64,000 bases of DNA from assembly GCF_003130705.1 (NCBI RefSeq), contig NZ_CP021354.1, positions 5,766,001-5,830,000 on the forward strand, written 5' to 3'. Made by a program: the position numbers and the translations under genes. Shown here in pieces: positions 34,491-43,086 of this stretch (within the stretch, counting starts at the first letter, position 1; each line of letters opens with the position of its first letter). Origin of the DNA: Rhodococcus oxybenzonivorans. Lineage in GTDB: Bacteria; Actinomycetota; Actinomycetes; Mycobacteriales; Mycobacteriaceae. The notes below the pieces were generated by a model, which saw only the letters and a program-made list of their open reading frames with translations, was not told where the DNA came from and did no database searches.

Positions 34491-36134
34491 CTAGGTAGCC
34501 GCGACCTCGAGCAACTTCCGCAGAGTCGTTTTGAGGATCTTTCCCGCCGCCGACGTCGGCAACTGTTCGACCACCACCACGTCACGCACCTTCTTGTACG
34601 GCAGCACCCGCTCGGCCACGAACGCCGACACCGCATCCGGATCGACCGCCGCCCCCGGCATCGGGACGACGAACGCTACCGGCTCCTGACCGACGCTGCC
34701 GGCCTCTCTGCCGACGACGGCAGCGGAGGAGACGTCCGGGTGCGAGACCAAAATCTCCTCGAGCTCACGCGGATACACGTTGTAGCCCTTGTAGATCAGC
34801 ATGTCCTTGGTGCGGTCGCAGATGAACAGGTAACCGTCCTCGTCGACGTACGCGATGTCACCGGTATCGAGCCAGCCGTCGACGTACTGCTGCGCGGTGA
34901 TCTCGGGCTGATTCAGGTAACCGTCGGTGACCTGCGGGCCGCGGACCCACAGCTTGCCGCGGGTGTGGGCGTCGAGTACGGCCCCGGAATCGTCGGCCGC
35001 ACGGATCTGCACTTCGGTGTCGAACACCGGCAGACCCACACTCCCTAGCTTGTATGCGTCGGCTCCGGTCAGCGGCGCGGATGCGATAAGACATGTGCCT
35101 TCCGTCAACCCGTACCCCTCGACCACTTTCGCCGAGGGGAACGCGCGGCCGAGTGCCTCGAGTGTGACGTGGTCGATCGGGGCCGCACCGGAGGAGACGA
35201 CGCGCACCGAATCGGTGTTCCGGGTCGCCGCGTCGGGATGAGTGGCGACCGCGTGCCACATTGCCGGGCTTCCCGTGATGTAGGTGGCACGGTGCTTCTC
35301 GATCAGCTCCAGCATCCTGCCGGGTTCGAACCGGCCGGCGAACACCTGAGTCGCGCCGCAGAGCAGCAGGAACGACATGTTGATCAGGGCGTGGGCATGG
35401 AACAGCGGCGACACGACGACCGTCGCCCCGACCCCGGGTTCCACACCGCGATCCCCCAGTTCCGCGAGAGGTCGCAACTCGATACCACCGTCAGCGCTGG
35501 CGAGCACCGCGTGTCCCGCTCGCCAGGCGACCATCTGGATCACGTTGGCGAGGACGTTGCGGTGCAGTACCCGAACACCTTTCGACAATCCGGTGGTGCC
35601 GCCCGTGTAGGCGAGGTGGGCCACGTCGTCTCCGGTCACCTTCGAAGGGAACGGTGTGGCGACGTACCCGCGGACGAACTCGTCGAATCCGAACTGACCG
35701 CGACCTCGCCCGGCGGGCAGTCCCGCCACCACGATCGTGCGGACGGTGGTGCCGTCGGCAGCCGCGGTGAGGTTGTCCAGTTGTCCGGGCTGGGTCACGG
35801 CCGCGACCGCACCCGTGTCCACGATCTGTGTGCGGAGTCCCGGCACGGGTTGCAGCGGGTTGACCAGGGTGACGGTCGCACCGGCCCGCAGGGCGCCGTA
35901 GTACGCGACCACGAACTCGATGCAGTTGCCGAGGTGCAGGAGCAACACATCACGCTCGGTCACACCGGCGTCCCGCAATGCGGACGCGAATGCACCCGAC
36001 CGCTGGTCGAGTTCACGGTAGGTGCACACCGTGTCGCCGTCGACTACCGCGGCCCGGTCTCCGTACAGGGCCGCCATGCTGGGCGGAAAGGCCGCCATCG
36101 TCAGATCCGGGTAGTGCAATACCAGCTTGTTCAC
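34491..36134 (-). CDS. AMP-forming acyl-CoA synthetase
   Basis: A 547-residue ANL enzyme similar to 4-coumarate-CoA ligase relatives. YTGGTTGLSKG is the phosphate loop (Ser replaced by Gly at the third position), YGLTEGTC the A5 motif, TGDIAYVDEDG A7 and SAAGKILKT the catalytic Lys. GTG 36134 is chosen because GTGAGGA precedes it; GTG 36146 would add four residues. It follows the SDR gene by 15 bases, so ligase, SDR, thiolase and transporter form one minus-strand operon. Confidence 0.9.
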   Translation of the reverse strand: MNKLVLHYPDLTMAAFPPSMAALYGDRAAVVDGDTVCTYRELDQRSGAFASALRDAGVTERDVLLLHLGNCIEFVVAYYGALRAGATVTLVNPLQPVPGLRTQIVDTGAVAAVTQPGQLDNLTAAADGTTVRTIVVAGLPAGRGRGQFGFDEFVRGYVATPFPSKVTGDDVAHLAYTGGTTGLSKGVRVLHRNVLANVIQMVAWRAGHAVLASADGGIELRPLAELGDRGVEPGVGATVVVSPLFHAHALINMSFLLLCGATQVFAGRFEPGRMLELIEKHRATYITGSPAMWHAVATHPDAATRNTDSVRVVSSGAAPIDHVTLEALGRAFPSAKVVEGYGLTEGTCLIASAPLTGADAYKLGSVGLPVFDTEVQIRAADDSGAVLDAHTRGKLWVRGPQVTDGYLNQPEITAQQYVDGWLDTGDIAYVDEDGYLFICDRTKDMLIYKGYNVYPRELEEILVSHPDVSSAAVVGREAGSVGQEPVAFVVPMPGAAVDPDAVSAFVAERVLPYKKVRDVVVVEQLPTSAAGKILKTTLRKLLEVAAT

Positions 36135-36149
36135 GTGGGTCCTCACTGG

Positions 36150-36914
36150 TCAGCGGGGTGCCATGCGGATGGCACCGTCGAGGCGGATGGTCTCACCGTT
36201 GAGGTAGCCGTTCTCGAGGATGGAGCAGGCGAGTTGCCCGAACTCACTGGGCTTGCCCAGCCGCGACGGGCTGGGTACGGATTTCTCGAGCGACGCCCGC
36301 ACGTCTTCGCGCAGTCGCGCGAGGAGCGGGGTGTCCATGATTCCCGGGGCGATGGTGCACACCCGGATGTTTCGGCTGGCCAGATCCCGCGCCGCCGTGA
36401 CGGTCATACCAACGATGCCCGCCTTCGACGCCGTGTAGTTGATCTGGCCGATCTGACCTTCGAATGCCGCGACGGAGGCGGTCAGCACGATCGCGCCGCG
36501 CTCGCCGTCGATCTCGTCGTGGCGGGCGATCCGTTCCGCTCCCAACCGCAGAGCGTTGAAGGAGCCGACGAGGTTGAGGCGAATCACGAACTCGAAATCC
36601 TCGAGCGAGCCGGCCTTGCCGTCGTTGTCCAGGATCCGCATTCGTCGTCCCGCGCCGGCGCAGTGCACGATGCCGCGCAGTCCGCCTCGTTCGTCGGCGA
36701 CATCGAGGGCCGCCGCGAATTGTTCGGGGTCGGTGATATCGGCCGCGGCGAACTGCGCTGCGCTGCCGAGTTCTTTCGCCGCCGCCGCACCCTCGGAGTG
36801 GGGAAGGTCGATGAGCGTCACCTGAGCCCCGGCGTCCACCAGTCGACGGGCGGTGGCAAGTCCGAGTCCCGACGCGCCGCCGGTCACCGCGGTGGAGATG
36901 CCTTTGAGTTCCAT
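36150..36914 (-). CDS. SDR, type 2 3-hydroxyacyl-CoA dehydrogenase-like (HSD10 type)
   Basis: A 254-residue SDR resembling HSD17B10/FadB2-type enzymes: TGGASGLG (11-18), HCAGAG in place of NNAG (84-89), S147, Y160-x3-K164, and the family end GYLNGETIRLDGAIRM. LIDLP after strand 2 predicts NAD. It likely oxidises a 3-hydroxyacyl-CoA, often branched or ring-bearing, to the 3-keto ester for the adjacent thiolase (32-base gap). Confidence 0.9.
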   Translation of the reverse strand: MELKGISTAVTGGASGLGLATARRLVDAGAQVTLIDLPHSEGAAAAKELGSAAQFAAADITDPEQFAAALDVADERGGLRGIVHCAGAGRRMRILDNDGKAGSLEDFEFVIRLNLVGSFNALRLGAERIARHDEIDGERGAIVLTASVAAFEGQIGQINYTASKAGIVGMTVTAARDLASRNIRVCTIAPGIMDTPLLARLREDVRASLEKSVPSPSRLGKPSEFGQLACSILENGYLNGETIRLDGAIRMAPR

Positions 36915-36946
36915 TGCCTGTGGGGTCCCTTCGGAAAAGTGGTGGT

Positions 36947-38080
36947 TCAGAGAAGTTCGAGAATGGTGGCGTTGGCGAGTCCGCCTGCCTCACACATGGT
37001 CTGGAGGCCGTATCGGATGCCGTTGTCGCGCATGTGATGGACCAGCCGGGTCATCAGGATCGCCCCCGATCCACCGAGCGGGTGGCCGACGGCGATGGCG
37101 CCGCCGACCGGGTTCAGCCGGTCCATGGCGGCACCGGTCTCCGCCTGCCAAGCCAGCGGAACCGGAGCGAAGGCCTCGTTGACCTCGAACGCGCCGATGT
37201 CCTCGATGGTCAGTCCTGCCCGCGAGAGGGCTTTGTCCGTGGCTGCGATGGGACCGGTAAGCATGATGACGGGGTCGTCACCCACCACCGCGCTGGTGTG
37301 TATCCGGGCCATCGGACGCAGTCCCAGCTGCGCAGCCTTGTCACTCGTGGTGATCAACAACGCCCCCGCGCCGTCGGAGATCTGCGACGAGTTGCCCGCG
37401 TGGATCACGCCGTCGTCCTTGAACACGGTCTTCAGTTTCGCGAGGGACTCGAGCGAACCACCGCGGCGGATTCCCTCATCACCCTCGAGTACGCCGGGTA
37501 TCGGCGCGAGTTGCCCGTCGAAGGCGCCGCGGTCAGCGGCACGCGCCGCGAGTTCGTGAGAGCGGAGTGCGTATTCGTCGAGCACCCGACGAGTCAATCC
37601 CCATTTCGCTGCCACCATTTCTGCGCCGGTGCCCTGGCTGAAGCCGTCGACGCCGTACCGGTCGAGAACGGTTGCGGGGAAGTGCTCGCCGTTCTTGCTG
37701 GCACTGCCCATCGGAACGCGGCTCATCGATTCGACACCGCCGGCGACGACGATGTCCTCGTGGCCGGCGATTACGGTCGCGGCGGCGAAGCTCACCGCCT
37801 GCTGACTCGATCCGCACGCCCGGGTGAGCGTGGTGCCGGGCACCTTCTCGGGCCAGCCGGCGGCGAGCACCGCGGTCCGGGCGACGTTGCCCGCCTGCTC
37901 GCCTGCCTGGCTGACGCAGCCCCAGATGACGTCGCCGACCTCATCCGGGGAGAGACCGGTACGGGCAACGAGGGCTTCGAGCACGTGGGCCGACACATTG
38001 GCCGGATGAATATCCGAAAGGGACCCTCCGCGCCGGCCGATCGGTGTGCGGACTGCGTCGATAATTACTGCGTCATTCAT
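36947..38080 (-). CDS. thiolase (acetyl-CoA acetyltransferase family)
   Basis: A 377-residue thiolase. Nucleophile C89 in TRACGSSQQA, NEAFAPVPLAW, GHPLGGSG with the active-site His, and C363 in CEAGGLAN, where the usual CEGGG has one Gly to Ala change. The start ATG 38080 overlaps the transporter stop as ATGA. It should cleave the 3-ketoacyl-CoA produced by the neighbouring SDR. Confidence 0.93.
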   Translation of the reverse strand: MNDAVIIDAVRTPIGRRGGSLSDIHPANVSAHVLEALVARTGLSPDEVGDVIWGCVSQAGEQAGNVARTAVLAAGWPEKVPGTTLTRACGSSQQAVSFAAATVIAGHEDIVVAGGVESMSRVPMGSASKNGEHFPATVLDRYGVDGFSQGTGAEMVAAKWGLTRRVLDEYALRSHELAARAADRGAFDGQLAPIPGVLEGDEGIRRGGSLESLAKLKTVFKDDGVIHAGNSSQISDGAGALLITTSDKAAQLGLRPMARIHTSAVVGDDPVIMLTGPIAATDKALSRAGLTIEDIGAFEVNEAFAPVPLAWQAETGAAMDRLNPVGGAIAVGHPLGGSGAILMTRLVHHMRDNGIRYGLQTMCEAGGLANATILELL

Positions 38081-39402
38081 CGTGTGCTCCCCACACTGTC
38101 GCCTCGAACCAGTTTCTTGTCGCGTTCCGGGTTGGCCAGGATCAACGCGAGGACGGCGCATACCGCGGCGACCAGACCGAGCGCTTGGAACGCGGTCGCG
38201 TAGCCCGCGGCGGGCGAACTGGCGGCGTCGACGATCAGGCCGGTCGCATACGGGGCGACGAGGCCGCCGACCGCCATGATCGCGAGGAACACCCCGAGCG
38301 TGCCGGCCGTCTGACGCGGCGGGCAGATCTCGGAGATCGCGGAGTTGAGCAGCGGGAACACCGAGGCGGCGAAACCGTACCCGACCGACACCACGAGCAC
38401 GGCCAGGGCGGGGGTGTCGATGGACGGCAGGGCAAGCAGGATCGCGCCGCAGATGAGCACCCCGACGGCCGGCACGATGATCCGCACGATCCGGGACGTC
38501 GAGCCGCGCACCAGGAGGCGGTCGCCGATCACGGAGGTGAGGAGCATCAGGATCAGTCCCGCGATGCTCGGGAAGGCGAACATCGATCCGGCCTGCAGGC
38601 GGCTGTACCCGAGGCCCACCTCGAAGTACGAGGGCAGCCAGGTGAGCACCACTGCGACCAGTGCATACACGCTCATGACGAGGAGGGCGCCGCTGATGAA
38701 CGTGCGTGTCGTGAAGATTCGACTCCACGGTACGGCGGGCTCCTCGGCGTCACCGTCGGCATCGGTGGTCGCGCTCTTGCCACTGCGAATGTAGGGACCC
38801 TCGGACCACGCGGTCAGCCAGACGGCACACCACACGACCCCGATCACCGACAGCGCGATCAGGGCGTAGCGCCAGCCGAATGTGACGGTGACGAATGCGA
38901 GTGCCGGAGCAACGGCGATCTTCGCGATGGACGCCGCGCCGGCCAACAGTGCGCTGGGCAGTCCGCGTTTTGCGGGCGCGTGCCAGGAGTACGCCCCGGT
39001 GTGCAGCAGCGCCGAGCTCGGGCCCTCGGCGAGGCCGAGGAGTAGCCGGCTGCCGAGTAGCACCACGAAGCTTGCGGCGACGACGAGCGGCAGCATGGCC
39101 ACCGACCAGGCCAGCGCGAGCAGCACGAGCGCCCACCGCAGGGACATCCATCGGTTGAGCACGCCTGCGAAGAATCCGCCGACCGTGAAGGTCAGGAAGA
39201 ACAAGCTCCCGACCAGACCGATCTGGGAGGAGCTCAGTCCCAGCTCCTGGGCGAGGGGTTGAGCGATGATGCCGAGTACGGCCTTGTCGGCATAGTTGAC
39301 GACGTAGAGCAACACGAGGAGGGCGGTCAAGCCCCACGCACGGCGGCGGGACTCGGAGCCGATGTCGACGGGTGCGTCGAGGGTGGCGGTGGAGTGGGTC
39401 AC
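38077..39402 (-). CDS. MFS transporter
   Basis: A 441-residue, 12-helix MFS transporter. Helix 1 carries YVVNYADKAVLG, typical of the anion:cation symporter (phthalate/allantoate-like) branch, followed by the loop NRWMSLRWALVLL rather than the canonical DRxGRR. Start is GTG 39402 with GAAGGGA upstream. It is the first gene of an operon with thiolase, SDR and ligase, so it probably imports the organic acid that the ligase activates. Confidence 0.87.
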   Translation of the reverse strand: MTHSTATLDAPVDIGSESRRRAWGLTALLVLLYVVNYADKAVLGIIAQPLAQELGLSSSQIGLVGSLFFLTFTVGGFFAGVLNRWMSLRWALVLLALAWSVAMLPLVVAASFVVLLGSRLLLGLAEGPSSALLHTGAYSWHAPAKRGLPSALLAGAASIAKIAVAPALAFVTVTFGWRYALIALSVIGVVWCAVWLTAWSEGPYIRSGKSATTDADGDAEEPAVPWSRIFTTRTFISGALLVMSVYALVAVVLTWLPSYFEVGLGYSRLQAGSMFAFPSIAGLILMLLTSVIGDRLLVRGSTSRIVRIIVPAVGVLICGAILLALPSIDTPALAVLVVSVGYGFAASVFPLLNSAISEICPPRQTAGTLGVFLAIMAVGGLVAPYATGLIVDAASSPAAGYATAFQALGLVAAVCAVLALILANPERDKKLVRGDSVGSTR

Positions 39403-39712
39403 CTGGTGATCCCTTCGGAGAATGGGTGGTGCAGGTCACAGCGTCAAGCCCATTCAACGGATGCGGGCCCACCCGATCAATACGCACTCGGCGAACGCAC
39501 CGGCTGCCACTACCTATGGGTCAGGGCCCCCGCAGGTCACAGGCAGATGCAAGAAGCATTGAAGTGCGCTATCCGACCGATAGCCGACGGCCTCTAGCCG
39601 CTCCACGGGAAGTCGGGCAAGCTGAAATCCGACCTCGCGGCTCCCGAGGCGCTCGTCCGCGCCCCGGTTCCGCACTCCCCTGCTCGGTACAACTCGTATT
39701 CGAAGGACCCCT
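39403..39712. other. 310-base divergent promoter region
   Basis: Between the minus-strand transporter operon and the plus-strand dehydrogenase pair. Two inverted repeats are seen: ATGC-AAGAA-GCAT at 39547-39559 and GCTATC-CGACC-GATAGC at 39568-39584. No gene is supported and no regulator is encoded next to it. Confidence 0.6.
39568..39584. promoter_or_regulatory. palindromic operator candidate
   Basis: GCTATC (39568-39573) and GATAGC (39579-39584) are perfect six-base inverted repeats around CGACC, in the centre of a divergent promoter region. The cognate regulator is unknown; none of the nearby regulators is adjacent. Confidence 0.45.
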
Positions 39713-40906
39713 ATGAGCCGCCTCGCCCAGACTCTCGGCCTCACCGAGTTCCAGACCGAGATCATCGACACCGTGCGAACCTTCGTCGATCGCGACGTCA
39801 TCCCCGTCGCACAGGAACTCGAGCATTCCGACACCTACCCGCAGGCCATCGTCGACAAGATGCGCGACATGGGCCTGTTCGGGCTGATGATCCCGGAGGA
39901 GTACGGCGGCCTCGGCGAATCCCTCCTCACCTATGCCCTGTGCGTCGAGGAACTCGCGCGGGGCTGGATGAGCGTCTCCGGGGTGATCAACACTCACTTC
40001 ATCGTCGCCTACATGCTGCGTCAGCACGGCACCGATGCCCAGAAGGAGCACTACCTGCCCCGGATGGCTACGGGTGAGGTTCGCGGGGCCTTCTCGATGT
40101 CCGAGCCGGAACTCGGCTCCGACGTCGCCGCCATCCGCACCAAGGCCAAGCGCGGCGCCGACGGAAACTACGTCATCAACGGCCAGAAGATGTGGCTGAC
40201 CAACGGTGGCAGCTCCACCCTCGTCGCCGCCCTGGTTCGTACCGAGGAAGGTGCCGCCAAGAAGCACGACAATCTCACCGCATTCCTCATCGAGAAGCCC
40301 GCCGGATTCGGTGAGGTGGTCCCGGGCATCACCATCCCCGGAAAGATCGACAAAATGGGGTACAAGGGCATCGACACCACCGAGCTCCTGTTCGACAACT
40401 ACACCGCCGCGGCCGATGACATCCTCGGTGGCACACCGGGTCGAGGCTTCTTCCAGATGATGGACGGGATCGAGGTCGGACGGGTCAACGTGTCCGCGCG
40501 CGCGTGCGGTGTGGCGATCCGCGCGTTCGAGCTGGCGGCCCGATATGCGCAGCAGCGCAGTACGTTCGGTAAGCCGATCGCGCAGCATCAGGCGATCGCG
40601 TTCAGCCTCGCCGAGATGGCGACGAAGGTCGAAGCGGCACATCTGATGATGGTCAATGCGGCACGACTGAAGGACTCCGGCGAACGCAACGACGTGGCCG
40701 CCGGCATGGCCAAGTACCTCACCAGCGAGTACTGCTCGGAGGTCACCCAGGCCAGCTTCCGTATCCACGGCGGTTACGGTTACTCGAAGGAGTACGAGAT
40801 CGAGCGGCTCATGCGTGAGGCACCGTTCCTGCTCATCGGCGAAGGCACCAGCGAGATTCAGAAGACGATCATCAGCAAGGGCGTACTGCGTAGTTACGCA
40901 CTGTAA
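39713..40906 (+). CDS. acyl-CoA dehydrogenase, first of a pair
   Basis: A 397-residue acyl-CoA dehydrogenase. FAD region FSMSEPELGSD (Pro-Glu variant of the usual TEPxxGSD) and MWLTNGGSST; C-terminal LIGEGTSEIQKT with the candidate catalytic Glu. ATG 39713 has GAAGGA upstream. It is 16 bases from a second dehydrogenase; a paired arrangement may reflect a heteromeric enzyme, as known for actinobacterial FadE pairs, or two consecutive steps. Confidence 0.92.
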   Translation: MSRLAQTLGLTEFQTEIIDTVRTFVDRDVIPVAQELEHSDTYPQAIVDKMRDMGLFGLMIPEEYGGLGESLLTYALCVEELARGWMSVSGVINTHFIVAYMLRQHGTDAQKEHYLPRMATGEVRGAFSMSEPELGSDVAAIRTKAKRGADGNYVINGQKMWLTNGGSSTLVAALVRTEEGAAKKHDNLTAFLIEKPAGFGEVVPGITIPGKIDKMGYKGIDTTELLFDNYTAAADDILGGTPGRGFFQMMDGIEVGRVNVSARACGVAIRAFELAARYAQQRSTFGKPIAQHQAIAFSLAEMATKVEAAHLMMVNAARLKDSGERNDVAAGMAKYLTSEYCSEVTQASFRIHGGYGYSKEYEIERLMREAPFLLIGEGTSEIQKTIISKGVLRSYAL

Positions 40907-40922
40907 ATCGAAGGAGAGATCC

Positions 40923-42080
40923 GTGCAGCGTACGGTGTTCAACGAAGATCACGAGGCGTTCCGGAAGACGATCCGCGACTTCATCGCCAAGGAAGTGGCT
41001 CCCGTCCACCATGATTGGGAGGTACAGGGACATCCCCCGCGTGATTTCTATCGTCGGCTCGGCGAGCTCGGTGTGCTGGGCATCCAGGTGCCTGAGGAGT
41101 ACGGCGGGGGCGGCGAGAAGAGTTTCAAGTTCTCCGCGGTAGTCGGTGAGGAGACGGCGGCGGCCGGTGTCACGTTCGGCAGCTTCTCGGTGCACACCAA
41201 TTTGATCCTGCCGTACCTGGTCGAATACGCGAACGATGAGCAGAAGCAGCGCTGGCTCCCGGGATTCGCTTCCGGCGACATCATGTTCGCCATCGCGATG
41301 ACCGAACCCGGTACCGGTTCCGACCTCGCCAACATCGCGACTTCCGCGAAGCTGTCGGAGGACGGCAGCCATTACGTGTTGAACGGCGCCAAGACGTTCA
41401 TCACCGGCGGCGCGCTCGCCGACCGCATTCTCGTGGTGTGCCGCACCGCTCCCAGCACGCAGGAGAACCGCCGGGCGGGGCTGTCCATTCTCGTCGTCGA
41501 CACCACCGCCGAGGGTTTCGCGGTGGGCCGGAAGATCGAGAAGATCGGCCTCAAGGCGTCCGATACCGCCGAGTTGTCGTTCACGGACGTCAAGGTTCCG
41601 GTCGAGGATCGGCTCGGTGAAGAGGGTGCCGGATTCAGCTACCTCACCCACAACCTGGCGCAGGAGCGGCTGACCATCGCGCTCGGCGCGTCAGCCACCG
41701 CCGCGGCCGCGTTGCAACACGCCCTCGCCTACGTGAAGGAACGCAACGTCTTCGGAAAACCGGTGGCAGCATTCCAGAACACCAAATTCGTGCTCGCCGA
41801 GTGCGCCACCGAGGTCGAAGCAATCCAGCTGATGGCCGATCGCGCACTCGAACTCCACGATGCCGGTGAACTGTCCGTGCCCGACGCGGCGAAGGTCAAA
41901 CTTTTCTGCACCGAGGCCGCGGGCCGGGTGATCGACAAGTGCCTGCAGCTGCACGGCGGATACGGTTACGTGCTCGAGTACCCCATCGCACGCCTCTACG
42001 CCGACACCCGGGTGTCCCGCATCTACGGCGGCACCAGCGAAGTGATGAAGACGATCATCGCGAAGGATCTGGGGCTGTAA
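40923..42080 (+). CDS. acyl-CoA dehydrogenase, second of a pair
   Basis: A 385-residue acyl-CoA dehydrogenase with AMTEPGTGSD and TFITGGALAD FAD motifs. The C-terminal motif is YGGTSEVMK, with Gly where short-chain enzymes have the catalytic Glu; in the long-chain/isovaleryl class the base lies elsewhere, so it is not necessarily inactive. GTG 40923 has GAAGGAGAG upstream. Co-transcribed with the previous gene and convergent with the TAXI binding-protein gene. Confidence 0.92.
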   Translation: MQRTVFNEDHEAFRKTIRDFIAKEVAPVHHDWEVQGHPPRDFYRRLGELGVLGIQVPEEYGGGGEKSFKFSAVVGEETAAAGVTFGSFSVHTNLILPYLVEYANDEQKQRWLPGFASGDIMFAIAMTEPGTGSDLANIATSAKLSEDGSHYVLNGAKTFITGGALADRILVVCRTAPSTQENRRAGLSILVVDTTAEGFAVGRKIEKIGLKASDTAELSFTDVKVPVEDRLGEEGAGFSYLTHNLAQERLTIALGASATAAAALQHALAYVKERNVFGKPVAAFQNTKFVLAECATEVEAIQLMADRALELHDAGELSVPDAAKVKLFCTEAAGRVIDKCLQLHGGYGYVLEYPIARLYADTRVSRIYGGTSEVMKTIIAKDLGL

Positions 42081-42083
42081 CCA

Positions 42084-42098
42084 GGCGCCTTCGGCGCC
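42084..42098. terminator. small hairpin between convergent genes
   Basis: GGCGCC-TTC-GGCGCC lies in the 19-base gap between the stops of the dehydrogenase (42080) and the binding protein (42100). Short but perfectly paired; it may act as a bidirectional terminator. Confidence 0.4.
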
Positions 42099-42099
42099 C

Positions 42100-43086
42100 T
42101 CAGCCGTGGTGCCGCCGGTATGCCGCGGCGGCACCAGGGTGCAACGGCACTCCGGCGGTGACGATCAACGACTGCCGATCGAGGAACTGGCTGCCCGTCG
42201 CCTGATCCGGCACCAGTTCCGAGGCATGGTCGATCAGCACTTCCACGAGTGCACCGGCAGCCTTGTCGGTCACCGTGCGGCCGGCGAGGAGAAGGTTGGC
42301 CAATCCGATTGTCGCGACCGGTGTCTGACTTCCGTAGGTACCCGGCGGAATGAGCACGGACTCGTATCGGGGGCCGAACCGCTGTCGCAGCAAGTCGAGT
42401 TCTGCGGACAGATCGAGGAGTCGCAGCGCGATACCCAGGTTTGCAAACGATGGTGTGGGCACTCCGCCCGCCCACAGGACGGCGTCGACGCTGCCTTCGC
42501 GCAGAGCGTGGCCTGCATCCGTCATCGACAGGTGCAGGCGTGTGACGTCGCCGGGGCGGCCGAGGCCCAGCACCTCGAGAATTCGTTCCGCGGTGAGTTC
42601 TGCGCCTGATCCTCGCGCTCCCAAACTTATTCGTGCTCCGGCAAGTCGGGACGTGTCCTTGATCTCGGAATCGGCGCGCACCGCCAGTTGCATGTAGTTT
42701 TCGTACACCTTGCCGATGGCGGTGAAGTCGGCGGCGGCATCTATGGCCGACACCGCGGCAGTGTCCATGGCCGTCACCGCGGCAGCGTCCATGGCCGTCA
42801 CCGCGGCGTCGGCGAGGCTCAGGGCGAGCTCTGCTTCCCCGGACGCCAGCGCCGCGAGGTTGTCGACGGACCCGGCAGTCCGCAGCGGGACGATCGTCAC
42901 GCCCAGGTCGGCGCGCTCCGCGGCAGCAGCGGTCAGCTGTGCGAACTCCCAGAAGAATCCGCCTTCCTCACCGGCGGCGAGTCGCAGCTGTTCACGGGTG
43001 CCACCGGAACAGGCGGCGCCCGACCCGGCCGCCGTGGCCACTGCGGTGGCCGCGAGTCCGCGGAGAAGTTCGCGCCGGGAGATCAC
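42100..43086 (-). CDS. TAXI-type TRAP solute-binding lipoprotein
   Basis: A 328-residue exported binding protein. The N-terminus has a twin-arginine motif (SRRELLRG) and a lipobox ending at C26 (SGAAC). The mature part begins RLAAGEEGGFFWEFAQL and has the TAXI-family fold (GARISLGARGSGAELTAERIL). TAXI proteins bind small organic acids for TRAP transporters. No TRAP membrane subunit is present; instead the gene overlaps a histidine kinase gene by ATGA and follows a response regulator and an MHS transporter. A tandem repeat encodes residues about 94-118, an Ala-rich insert. I infer a ligand sensor for the kinase, or a capture protein for the MHS transporter. Confidence 0.87.
   Translation of the reverse strand: MISRRELLRGLAATAVATAAGSGAACSGGTREQLRLAAGEEGGFFWEFAQLTAAAAERADLGVTIVPLRTAGSVDNLAALASGEAELALSLADAAVTAMDAAAVTAMDTAAVSAIDAAADFTAIGKVYENYMQLAVRADSEIKDTSRLAGARISLGARGSGAELTAERILEVLGLGRPGDVTRLHLSMTDAGHALREGSVDAVLWAGGVPTPSFANLGIALRLLDLSAELDLLRQRFGPRYESVLIPPGTYGSQTPVATIGLANLLLAGRTVTDKAAGALVEVLIDHASELVPDQATGSQFLDRQSLIVTAGVPLHPGAAAAYRRHHG
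42743..42814. repeat. three tandem 24-base repeats inside the TAXI gene
   Basis: Three in-frame units beginning ATGGCCG(A/T)CACCGCGGC start at 42743, 42767 and 42791. Units two and one differ at only two positions; the third diverges at its end. They encode eight-residue units of the type AVTAMDAA. Such repeats can expand or contract by slippage without a frameshift. Confidence 0.85.

Noticed and set aside
35169..37037. 622-codon plus-strand frame
   Set aside because: Antisense to the ligase, SDR and thiolase genes, composition is non-coding and it has no ribosome site; the minus-strand genes carry clear motifs.
39569..40942. 457-codon minus-strand frame
   Set aside because: Exact antisense of the acyl-CoA dehydrogenase at 39713-40906, which has strong family motifs; the frame itself resembles nothing.
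42100..43086. Calling a TRAP transporter
   Set aside because: Only the solute-binding component is present; no TRAP membrane subunit is encoded in the window.
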